Shown: positions 10,843-20,040 of the stretch, piece by piece
Layout of the letters: every line of letters starts with the position of its first letter
Position numbering within the stretch: position 1 is the first letter of the stretch
NCBI RefSeq assembly: GCF_963259705.1
Contig: NC_081847.1
Coordinates: 85,992,485 to 86,056,484, forward strand
Direction of reading: 5' to 3'
DNA length: 64,000 nt
Source of the DNA: Myotis daubentonii
Lineage: Eukaryota > Chordata > Mammalia > Chiroptera > Vespertilionidae
Program-made: the position numbers and the translations under genes
The notes under the pieces: model-generated
The model's database searches: none
Told to the model about the DNA's origin: nothing
The model's input: only the letters and a program-made list of their open reading frames with translations

Positions 10843-11061
10843 AAAAATTTTTTAAAATATATTTTATTGCTTTTTTACAGAGAGGAAGGGAGAGAGAGAG
10901 TTAGAAACATCGATGAGAGAGAAACATCGATCAGCTGCCTCCTGCACATCTCCCACTGGGGATGTGCCCGCAACCCAGGTACATGCCCTTGACCGGAATC
11001 GAACCTGGGACCTTTCAGTCTGCAGGCCGATGCTCTATCCACTGAGCCCAACCGGTTTTGG
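10843..11061 (-). mobile_element. Ves SINE
   Basis: Reverse copy with tail 'aaaatatattttattgc', GA spacer and head ending 'ccactgagcccaaccgg'. A perfect 9-bp target duplication CCCACAATT flanks it at 10834-10842 and 11062-11070. Confidence 0.95.
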
Positions 11062-11997
11062 CCCACAATTTAAAATGTTTATGTTTTTGCCCACGTTATA
11101 ATTAGCACGGTAATAGGACTCACAGGTTAATTTTTTCCAACAGTTATTGAGCACCCAGTGTGCACCTATTGAACTGGGCTCTGAAGGAGGTAGTGCTGGC
11201 GGTGGGGGATGAAGCAGAAAAAGCAACGTAGTACCGAGCAGATCCTATGAAGGGTCAAAGTGAGGTTCTCTCTGGGAATGTTCTGGGAGTGGGGAGAAAG
11301 CAGGGCTCCCGGGCAGCTGAAGCCACTAATGACCTCATTATACAATATTCAGGTGATCGCCTTTTTCTCCGCCTGGAGAAGTGGCTCCTCCACCATCCCA
11401 CTGGGGCGCACGCACCGAATCGGCGTGGACCACTGTGGATCTGTGGAAGGCACCACCCAAACACCAGGTGTGACCAGTGTCAGGGGCGTCTGCTTCCCTT
11501 TCCTCGGGCTTCCAAAGTGTCGGTTCCCTTCTGCTAGTTTTGTTGGTTCCCATCTGCTAGTTGTATCCCGGCCGTGCAAATAGGCAGACTCCCGGCCCGG
11601 GCTCCTGTACTCTGCACCCCCTCGACCCTCCGCCCGGTTCCGCCTCAGGCGCACGCAGGTCTCCCCGCTCCCCCACGCCCCCACCCCTCGGCGCCGGGCA
11701 CGGGCTTGGTTCCCAGCCCGGCCCCTTGTCCCCGCCAGCTCCTGGTCTCCGCGAGCCCCCGCCCGGCCACTGCAGCAGCGCAGTGCTGACCGAGCGCGGG
11801 GAGGCGGGTTCCACCGCGGCGAGGAGGACCCCGCTCCCCACCCCCCTCCCTCCGGGGCTGAGCCGAGGGGCTCTCCTTCCCGGGGCGCGGGGGGGCAGAG
11901 GGGCCGCTGAGGCGGCAGAGGTCTCCGAGATCGTGCGCCCCGCGGGAAGGCCAGGCTGCCGGGTCAGGAGCTCCCCGGAAAACGCGGGCGCCGGCCG

Positions 11998-12008
11998 CGC
12001 AGGTGAGG
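11998..12008 (+). promoter_or_regulatory. Alternative splice donor in the CpG island
   Basis: CGCGCAG|GTGAGG, with GT at 12003, is a good donor about 450 bp upstream of the stronger one at 12454. If used, it would mark an alternative upstream first exon. Confidence 0.35.
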
Positions 12009-12289
12009 CTGATCCGAGGGGCCGGGCCGGGTCGGGGAAGGCCCGTCCACCCGCGCAGCTCCGCCCGGGATCGCGAAGCCGAGCCGCCCCGAGGCTGTGG
12101 GCAGGGGGAGCGGAGCGCATGGGAAAGCGGCTGCCCAGGGCCGGACACCCCTCGCCCCGGGCACCCCTCGCCTGCCGCCGCCGCCGCAGCAGGTGGGGGC
12201 CCGGCGGGCCAGGGGCGGGGCCGGCTCGGGGCGGAGCGGGTGGCCGGGATCTGATCGCGGCGGGAGCGGTGGGGAGAGGCGGGGAAGGG

Positions 12290-12453
12290 GCGGGGGACGG
12301 GCGCCGGCGGGGGCTGGAGCCCGAGCAGCGCCGGAGCGGGAGCGGGAGCGGCGAGCCGGGCTGTCCGGGTGCCCGGGAGCTCGCCGCGCACCGGGGCTGG
12401 GACCGCAGACAAAGGCGCCGCTCGCCGGCCGCCGCGCTCCGGGGCTCCGCGTG
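12290..12453 (+). other. Candidate first exon with splice donor
   Basis: The sequence GCGTG|GTAAGTGG at 12453/12454 is a near-consensus 5' splice site directly downstream of GC boxes, so the exon would end at 12453. The start is not determined, and 12290 is only an approximate lower bound placed after the GC boxes. A frame from an ATG at 12119 stays open up to this donor and hits a stop just inside the intron. A coding first exon is therefore possible, but its low-complexity Arg/Gly/Ala-rich translation gives no family support. Most likely 5' untranslated. Confidence 0.5.
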
Positions 12454-13574
12454 GTAAGTGGCTCCCTCCGCCTCCTTCCTCCCCGGCCGCCTCCTCGGGA
12501 GTTCTGCCGGCTCCGGGGAAGCCGGGGAGGAAGCGAGAAGCGAGACCTCCCGCTGTCTGCCACCCTCTCCTCTCCCTGAAAAACACACCAACAACCCCAG
12601 CGAAAAGCAGGCAAACCCGAGCGCAGCGATTCCCCAGCGGTGCGTGTCCCCAGGACCGCCGGCCGCCTCGGTGACCCCTCGCCCTGCGGACCGCGCGTCA
12701 CCCCGTGTGGTCCCCGGGATGGGAAGGTGGTTTGGATGGGAAGGGGGCCGCTGGGCTCCTGGGGCGACAGCTTAGCGGAGGAGAAGGTGGGGACGAGATG
12801 CCGCGAGGGGACCCCACCTTGGGAGCAGTTCGGTGCGTTTTGGGGCCGCCGAGGGGCAGTTCGCCCTGCGAGTTCGGATTTGGGTCTCGGTTGTGGGGTC
12901 CGCCCCGTCCTCTCCAACCTCCTCCCATCTCGTGAAAGGGTTAATGCAGCGCCTCCCAAACCCCACCCGAGGGACACCCCAACTCTGCCCCTCGGGGGCC
13001 CAGGGCGGGGCCGCGGGCGTGGGGAGGAGGGAGCCGCCGCTGTCCCGGGCTGCCATTCTGAGCGGAGGCTGCGGGGAGGGCGGGTGGCCGCCCGCCGAGG
13101 ACGGGGTTTGACATCACCGCGGGGTCCCGGCTGGCTTCCCCGGCCTCTGCCCGCGGCTCTCCAGCGGAAAAGCCTTAGGAAGCCCGGCTGGCTTTGGCTT
13201 TTGTTCTGCCCGCAACTCTCTGGAATCCCGGGAGAAGCCAGGGAGGGGGCTGCCCCGGGGGAGAGTGGGGGGTGGGGGCCCGTGGCGGGAGCCCCAGGTG
13301 CGCCCCGAAATGACAACGGGAGGCGGTGACTACTTCCCTCCCGGGTGGGGAATGGATCCGGATAGGAAATCGCTGCGGGGCTCGACCCGGGGTGTGTGGC
13401 TCGCGGGGAGCCGGGTGTCCACCGCGCGGCGCCCTGTCACGCGCCTCTCCAGGACTCTCGAAAGCGCCAGCTCCAGACGCGCATTTCCATTCATGGATGC
13501 GCCTGGGGTGTGCTTAATGTCACCTCTGCCCGCTCTCTAAGGAGCGAGTGTCTGCTACAGTCCTATTTAACAGG

Positions 13575-13760
13575 CATTTACAGAGGGCCTACTGTGTGCA
13601 AGGGCATCTTAATTTAAAAGATATTGATGGAGCACCTACTATGTGCCAAGTAGATGTGTTACAAACTTCTCAATTTAAACGATATTTCGAGTACTTACTA
13701 TGTTCAGGATAGCTTCTATTAGGTTAATAGATGTTTACTGAGCACCTACTGAGTACAGGC
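13575..13760 (+). repeat. Four-unit degenerate tandem of MIR-tail-like sequence
   Basis: Four successive segments start near 13575, 13621, 13682 and 13731. Each carries a version of 'gagcacctactatgtgcca', the phrase found at the start of reverse MIR copies, with AATTTAAA-type spacers. Unit length is 46-60 bp. The first two units share an 'aatttaaa' end. It lies just outside the CpG island. Confidence 0.7.
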
Positions 13761-14412
13761 TTTTGTTTGTTTTGTTTTCTGAAGGGTTGCCCAGTGTACT
13801 TTGGGGAGGGCGGGGAGAGGGGGGAGATCTGGAGACAAGGGTGAGAGAATAGTTTCTGGCCCCTAGGGTCTTCAATCCCTTTAGTGGTTGCATGTTAACC
13901 TTTTGGGCTGCGTATGCGGTGTAGGAAGAGCTTCTGCTATAAAGCTGGAGTTTGTCAGAGGGAGCAGGGCAGAATAAGGAAAGGCCTACCCTTTCCAATT
14001 CAGTTTCCTTCCATTGAAAAAAAGAAGGCAGACCCTTTGTGCAAAGCACTGTGCTAGTATTGCAGGGAATCGAGGTTAATAAGGCAAAGCTCTGCTACTC
14101 AAAGGGATGGAGCATCTGGTGGGGACAGAAAGACACAGGACAATCAACTAAATCAGGAGGGGGAGGCGGAAGAACCCCAGCTGCAAACTGGTGGCAGCAG
14201 TTGGGGTAAAAGTATTTTAAAAATCTCATTGTTGAAATGACTGGGGACCTAGAGGCAAAATGAAGTGGTCTGAGGGTTCTTCCTGCTAAGAAATTTGATG
14301 ACTCTATTACTCTAATAATCTTGTGATGTTGACACATACTGGAATATCCAGATTGGCAAGAGAACTGTGGGTCCTTAGTCTATTGGCAAATACTTGAGTA
14401 CTTATATTGTTA
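13761..14412. other. Unique stretch between CpG island and HeliBat
   Basis: No recognised repeat, exon or RNA gene. The small open frames on the minus strand have no protein-like features. Confidence 0.4.
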
Positions 14413-14826
14413 CTAGAGGTCCGGTGCATGAAATTCATGCACTGGGTGTGTGTGGGGGGGATCCCTCAGCCCAGCCTGCACCCTCTTGCAGTCCGGGACC
14501 CCTTGGGGGATGCCCACCTGATGGCTTAGGCCCGATCACCCTGGGCCTAAGAGGCAGTCAGACATCCCTCTCACAGTCCGGGACTCTCACAGTCTGGGAC
14601 CCCTTGCTCCTTACTGCCCACCTGCAGCAGAGGTGGGAGAGGCCAACTTCTGGCTGAGCGGTGCTCCCCCTGTGGGAGTGCACTGACCACCAGGGAGCAG
14701 CTCCTGCATTGAGTGTCAGCCTCCTGGTGGTCAGTGCACATCATAGCGACTGGTCATTCCAATGGTTGTTCCGTCAGTCGTTCTGCTGTTCGGTCGATTT
14801 GCATGTTAGGGTTTTATTATATTGGT
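14413..14826 (-). mobile_element. HeliBat-type non-autonomous Helitron
   Basis: Reverse copy. The 3' terminus is at the left: CTAG at 14413, then the hairpin GCATGAAATTCATGC. The 5' end at the right reads 'gggttttattatattgg', a mutated form of the expected end. The interior shares the 'gaccaccagg' modules (14685-14700 and 14721-14736) with the other copies. Helitrons move by rolling circle and leave no target duplication. No Rep/helicase frame is present, so it is non-autonomous. Confidence 0.88.
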
Positions 14827-14861
14827 CATACATGCTGTTATCAGGGGCATATAGTCCAAGA

Positions 14862-15161
14862 CAGTGGTTCTCAACCTTCCTAATGCCGCGACCCTTTAAT
14901 ACAGTTCCGACTCCCAACCATAAAATTATTTTTGTTACTACTTCATAACTGTAATTTTGCTATTGTTATGAATTGTAATGTAAATATCTGATATGCAGGA
15001 TGTATTTTCATTGTTACACATTGTACATAATTAAAGCACAGTGATTAATCACAAAAACAATATGTAATTATATATGTGTTTTCTGATGGTCTTAGGCGAC
15101 CCCTGTGAAAGGGTCGTTCGACCCCCAAAGGGGTTACCACCCACAGGTTGGCGACCCAGAG
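14862..15161 (-). mobile_element. SPIN-type non-autonomous hAT element
   Basis: The left end CAGTGGTTCTCAACCTTCC and the right-hand text 'gaaagggtcgttcgaccccc', followed by 'ccacaggttg', are the characteristic ends of SPIN, a hAT family known for horizontal transfer among tetrapods including vesper bats. The last 10 bp are decayed (GCGACCCAGAG in place of a GAGAACCACTG-type end). No clear 8-bp target duplication is visible. No transposase remains. Confidence 0.85.
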
Positions 15162-15222
15162 ACATGGTCTTTTTCCTAAAGGACCTAACAGACTGTACAA
15201 CTTACATGAAAAATCAGGGGCA

Positions 15223-15420
15223 GCCGAGCCAGTGTGGCTCAGTAGTTGAACTTTGACCTATGAACCGGGAGGTCATGGTTCAATTCCCCATCTGGGCATA
15301 TGCCTAGGTTGCCCAGTAGGGGGTGTGCAGGAGGCAGCTGATCAATAATTCTCTCTCATTAATGTTTCTATCTCTCTCCCTCTCCCTTCCTCTCTGAAAT
15401 CAATAAAAATATATATTTTT
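15223..15420 (+). mobile_element. Ves SINE
   Basis: Forward copy. The tRNA-like head includes the B-box-like GGTTCAATTCC, followed by 'cagtagggggtgtgcaggag', a CT-rich spacer and the tail AATCAATAAAAATATAT. A perfect 14-bp target duplication AAAAATCAGGGGCA lies at 15209-15222 and 15421-15434. Confidence 0.96.
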
Positions 15421-15434
15421 AAAAATCAGGGGCA

Positions 15435-16838
15435 AATTCCTATTAGAATTTAATGTCAGAAAAAACATTTCTGTCCTCATGGAATTGTGGCTTTCCTTTT
15501 ATCAGAGCTTAAGAACATTCTATATGTCTAGTGTGTTTATCTTTTTAACCTTGGCCTCCAACAATTCCTGGTAAATGCTTTATCCTAGCTTCTTGGTACA
15601 ATGATCTTTTTCTTCCAAAATTATTTCTGATCTCCCATTTAAATTCTTTTAAAACTACATACTACTTTTTGTTATGAACTTAAAAACCGCCCCCCTCCCC
15701 ACATCTTTTCTGGCAGTTGGCCCCTTATGAAAGAGACATAGGAAATAAGGCAGACACTAGATGAATGACTTGGAGGCCCTTTACTTATAAAAAGAGGGAG
15801 AAAAAAATAACAGAGGCCAAAACCAGGCATGTGCAGAGAAAACATGAACTAGTCTTGCAAGATGGACTAGGATTCAGCTTACCTCCCATTGGGGGAGTGG
15901 TATAAGCAGAGGCGAAGGAGGAAACAGACCATCTGTATGTAGAGTGCTTCATCTGGGACAGTTGCCATTCATTCAACAAAGAGGCCCTGCCTGAGCATCT
16001 TACTGTGCCCATGACTTTTTTAGGTGTCAGGTGGGGGGTTCATCCAGCAGTTTGGGGTTCACTGTGATCCCCACAGCTGGCAAGGACCCTCATCTCCTGT
16101 TCCAGCTGCAATGGTAGAACTGCATCCCTACCATTCTTTCGAGCATCCTTGGGCTGTGTGTGTTTTCACCTTAGTGGAACGCGATTTTAACTTCCTTGAA
16201 GGACAAGAATGTGACTCGTTCCCCCATCCTTCCTTGTCTGCAGGCTCAGGTGTAGTCTGTGGAGTAGGGACATTTGTTTCAGAACCCTGTATGGCCCATT
16301 TCTTCACCCTTTCCCTGCCTCATCAGGGCCTGTCCTCTCTTCCTCTCCACCACTGCAGCTCTTCAGAGCTGTTCACTATATGAAAACTCAGGGGGAAAAC
16401 AGTCTGTTATCAGTCACTTCCTCTTGAATATGATTGTAGGTCACTGTTGTCTTTCCCCGGGGGGCGGGGGGGCGGGAGGGGGGCTGGGGTGAGGGGTGTC
16501 TTTGCAGTTTAGGCCTCATTATGGAATGAAAGACTTCGTTCACCAGGAGAGGATTTAAGCATGGGCACGTGGGTGTAGGAGGTAATTGGGAGGCAAAGTG
16601 CCTTTCCTGGTGCTCCTGAAATTATGCTACCGCCTCCTCATGGAGCCGCTCTTGGCAAGGTCCTTGCGGTCCCATGACCCATAAAAGTGTGGAGCTGGCG
16701 TTGCTTTTGAACATGATGGAGGGTTGATGTGAGATAGCAGCTCTGCATGAGCTACCTGTTAACTTGGGCTTCTACTCTTTAATCGTTTTCCAGCCAGAAT
16801 TCTAGCAGTTTTACCTACATGCGCCCATTATTTTAAGG
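15435..16838. other. Unique stretch with a G-rich tract
   Basis: No recognised repeat family or exon. A dense run of G blocks lies at 16459-16498. Part of 15700-16030 may be an old LTR, but I cannot support that. Confidence 0.4.
16459..16498 (+). other. Potential G-quadruplex tract
   Basis: Six or more G blocks of 3-7 bases are separated by one to three bases within 40 bp on the plus strand. This satisfies the usual G4 pattern. No promoter context is visible. Confidence 0.7.
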
Positions 16839-17055
16839 CAGGGATTCTCAACATGGGCTCTTGGATGCTGTGCGCTGGATATGCTCTGTCACAGGGAGCT
16901 GTCCTGGGTGTTGTAGAATGTTCTGCAGCATCCCCAACCTCTACCCACTAGAGGCCAGGAGCACCCGCATGCCCCCTCCCTGAGTTGTATCAACCCAAAC
17001 TGTGTCCAGTTATTGCCCCCTGGGGAGCAAAATCACTGCTGATCGAGAACCACTG
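16839..17055 (-). mobile_element. MER20 hAT-Charlie MITE
   Basis: Reverse copy. The left end 'cagggattctcaacatggg' and the right end 'gatcgagaaccactg' are the terminal inverted repeats. The interior 'ctctacccactagaggcc' matches MER20 as remembered. The flanks TTTTAAGG and TTCTCAGG are a weak 6/8 target duplication. Confidence 0.83.
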
Positions 17056-18174
17056 TTCTCAGGGGTGTTGTTATGATGCCTTATGCTGTATAACTATTCC
17101 CAGATTTCTGGGAGAGGTCGTATTTAATGTAACTTGGTTCTTTTTATTAAAGTTGACTTAGCAAATGTGTAGTTAATATTGTAGAACTTTCCATATGAAT
17201 AATTTCCCAAATGAGAATAAACATCTTTTTTTTTTTTTAGGCCACATGTTCTAATCTGGTCATCATATTAAGTCAATCTATTGAGGCAAAAAAAAAAAAA
17301 AATCTCAAATTCTTTTCCTTAGCATGTGGCTGATTTATATATCAGAGGTGCCCACAGGGTCACCTCTGCCCACTGTGTGGGCAGTAGGAGTGAGGGAAGT
17401 GGCAGGGGAGGGCCCAGTGCTGGCAGGATGCTGTGTAACTTGAGGGATCCTCTTTAAATAAAAGACAAAATGACCAGGTGTGGGGCTCCTCCCAGGCCCA
17501 GAAGAGTCCTGTGCAAGAAAGAGGCTCTGAGCTGTCTGTTTTTCTTAGCTTCGACTAAAGCTGCCCCTCGAAAAGCACTCGAGGAGGGGTGGGGCAGGTG
17601 TGGCTGCAGGAATAGTAAAGTAGGAAGAAGAAAGTAGGGACGTTCTTCTAGCAGGAGCTAAGAGAAGCTTCTCAAAGACTTAATTAGAAAACATGGATCG
17701 CAATAGACTTGTTAAATACGGGGTAGCCTGTACTTCTGTGAATATCTGCCCTCAAAAGTAGGAATTTCCAAATCTTCAGCAACCCCAGGTCTGTGTCAGC
17801 ATCAGCAGCATCTTTGTGGGATGGAATGAGGAGCAGGGTTAGCTCAAGTTCTCCAAGGGCAGCCGTGAGTTCCACTAGTGGACAGAAGTAACTGCATGCG
17901 CACTGTAGGCGAGGCTGGCCTCGTGCCCAAGCTATTGCTTCAGAAGGTGAATGGAACTCTTTATTCAGGTCACTATAATGGTATTTGAAAAGTTTCCAAT
18001 GAGATTTCATTGATTCAAATTTCTATTTTGGAAGACCCAAGCTGAGCATGAGATTTTTCCTTGAATTGAAACAGGCCAGATAGGAAGTACCTTTGGGGTG
18101 AGAGTGGAGATGGGCAAGTAATACCAGTTCTTAAACATTTAAAATAATAAAACTTTAAAAAAACACCCTATTTA
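17056..18174. other. Unique stretch
   Basis: Contains a T run at about 17227-17240 and an A run at about 17289-17302, which are perhaps remnants of lost retroposon tails. A 108-codon minus-strand frame at 17684-18010 has no recognised domain. No supported gene. Confidence 0.4.
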
Positions 18175-18185
18175 TCAGACTTTTA

Positions 18186-18407
18186 TTTTTTAAAAATATA
18201 TTTTATTGATTTTTTACAGAGAGGAAGGGAGAGGGATAGAGAGTTAGAAACATCGATGAGAGAGAAACATCGATCAGCTGCCTCCTGCACACCCCCCACT
18301 GGGGCTGTGCCCACAACCAAGTTACATGCCCTTGACCAGAATCGAACCCGGGACCCTTCAGTCCGCAGGCAGACGCTCCATCCACTAGGCCAAACCAGCT
18401 TGGGCTG
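18186..18407 (-). mobile_element. Ves SINE
   Basis: Reverse copy with tail 'aaatatattttattga', GA spacer and head ending near 'ccactaggccaaaccagc'. A perfect 11-bp target duplication TCAGACTTTTA flanks it at 18175-18185 and 18408-18418 (the left start may shift by one base). Confidence 0.95.
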
Positions 18408-18631
18408 TCAGACTTTTAATTCATTCACAGTCTTTTCCCTTCATCTAAATTGACCTGTCTTCAACGGAGAGAAAGTCTATGCTTATGCTTATTCTAAATG
18501 TGCCTGGCTGTACAGGAGACTGATCTGTCACTATGGCAATGTGTAGATTGAACAAAACGAAAAGACTCTCTGCAAGAAGATTTGCTATAGGCAGGATTTT
18601 TTTTTTTAAAAAAAGCTAGTTTTCTTTTTCT

Positions 18632-18847
18632 TATGTATATGTATTTTTATTGATTTCAGAGAGGAAGGGGGGAGAGAGTGAGAGAAACATCAATGATGAG
18701 AGAGAATCATTGACTGACTGCCTCCTGCATGCCCCCCACTGGGGATCAAGCCCACAACCCAGACATGTGCCCTGACCGGGAATCGAACCGTGACCTCCTG
18801 GTTCATAGGTCGACACTCAACCACTGAACCATGCTGGCTGGACTCTG
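18632..18847 (-). mobile_element. Ves SINE
   Basis: Reverse copy of the 'acctcctggttcataggtc' head subtype. It begins 'tatttttattgatttcag' and ends 'accatgctggctgga'. The target duplication is not clear because both flanks are T-rich. Confidence 0.92.
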
Positions 18848-19169
18848 TTTAGGTGTTTTTCTTTTTTAAAAAAATGATCTGCTTGTAGAAAACCCATTAA
18901 AAAACAAACAATAAACTTTTGCTCTCATGGATATTTTATGAAGAGTTTCAGAACTCTAACATTTCAGGTGCTATGTTTCAGGGTGGCCTTTTTTTGTTCG
19001 TAGTAGTGGAGCTGCCATTCCGTTCCCAGGCAAGGTGGATGGATAGGGAGCACTGGCCCTTGGTATCAGCCAACATGACAGGGAGCGCTTAGTCAGTACT
19101 TCACAGCTCGGAAAGTGGTGCTGTTTTACTGTTTCCATTGACATATGAGGACAGTGATGCACAGAAAGG

Positions 19170-19760
19170 TAAAATCACCAGAGTCACATACACTTTTAGA
19201 AGGATCCTGGTCACCAGTTCCAAGGTGATTCTTGGACAGCAGCTGGATGTCCTATGATTCAACTCAGTTCTGGTTCTATTCCCCCAGAGAGAACATCAGT
19301 TTCCACAGGTAAAGGGCTCAGTCCCACAAGACGGCAGGCCCTCTGCGTCAGATGCCAATCCCAAGCCCAGGCTGTCGCCGACTGGCTGTAAATCAGAGGT
19401 TCCTACAACCTCCTCTGTGGGTTCAATTCATTGGCTAGAATGGCTCACAGAACCCAGGAAGCCCATTTATTCACCAGATCACTGGTTTATTACAAAGAAT
19501 ACTAAATGGTACACATCAACAGCCAGATGATGAGATAGTCCTTAACAAAGGAGCTTTTGTCCTTGTAGAGTTTGGGGCCTGGCATGTGAAAGGGTTCTGG
19601 TTCCCCAACCTGGAAGCTCCTTGAACCCCCTTTTTGGGGGGGTGCTTCATTACATAGGCATGATTAATGAACTCATTGGCCCTTGGTGACTGAGTTTAAC
19701 CTCCAGCTCCTCTCCCCTCCTTAGAAGTCAGGAGGTGGGACTGAAAGTTCCATATCCCTC
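19170..19760. repeat. Probable old LTR-type repeat
   Basis: Phrases such as 'aatggctcacagaaccc', 'ctggtttattacaaag', 'caacagccagatgatgag' and 'ttcattacataggcatgatt' are familiar from an abundant mammalian LTR family that I cannot name with certainty. It is highly diverged. Confidence 0.45.
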
Positions 19761-19765
19761 TGTTT

Positions 19766-19823
19766 ATATTTGCTTATTGATTTGAGAGAGAGAAAGAAGG
19801 GGGTAGGGAGGGAGGAAGGGAGA

Positions 19824-19887
<64 letters not shown>

Positions 19888-20040
19888 ATCATTTCAAAAG
19901 AGAACATTGATTGGTTGTCGTACCTGCCCCAACTGGGGATTGAACCCACAACCTAGATATACCCTGACCAGGAATCAAAACTACAACCTTTTGGTATACT
20001 GGACAATGCTGTAACCAACTGAGCCACACCAGCCAGGGCT
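19766..20040 (-). mobile_element. tRNA-derived SINE with expanded (GA)n
   Basis: Reverse copy: 'gcttattgatttgagag', a long GA tract at about 19827-19886, 'aagagaacattgattgg', then the head ending 'tgagccacaccagccaggg'. The GA spacer typical of Ves-like SINEs has grown into a microsatellite of about 60 bp. The head differs from standard Ves copies and may be an older subfamily. Confidence 0.9.

Larger units (their letters stand above)
11570..13560 (+). promoter_or_regulatory. CpG island, probable promoter of an unidentified gene
   Basis: About 2 kb with very high GC and dense CpG, in sharp contrast to both flanks. GC boxes for Sp1-type factors are seen at 12211-12220, about 12286-12296 and about 13003-13012. 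No TATA box is evident, so initiation is probably dispersed. Two strong plus-strand splice donors (GT at 12003 and 12454) favour rightward transcription, although CpG-island promoters are often bidirectional. Long open frames on both strands (up to about 450 codons) are an effect of the scarcity of stop codons in GC-rich DNA. The gene could not be named. Confidence 0.85.

Noticed and set aside
10786..11101. Several open frames with shared text across the window (Ser-Cys-Leu-Leu-His type phrases)
   Set aside because: All lie in Ves SINEs and repeat the same SINE translation at each copy. SINEs are non-coding.
11557..13329. Very long open frames (298, 345 and 450 codons) on both strands of the CpG island
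   Set aside because: They overlap on both strands, have Arg/Gly/Pro/Ala-rich low-complexity translations and coincide with extreme GC content, where stop codons are rare. No domain is recognisable.
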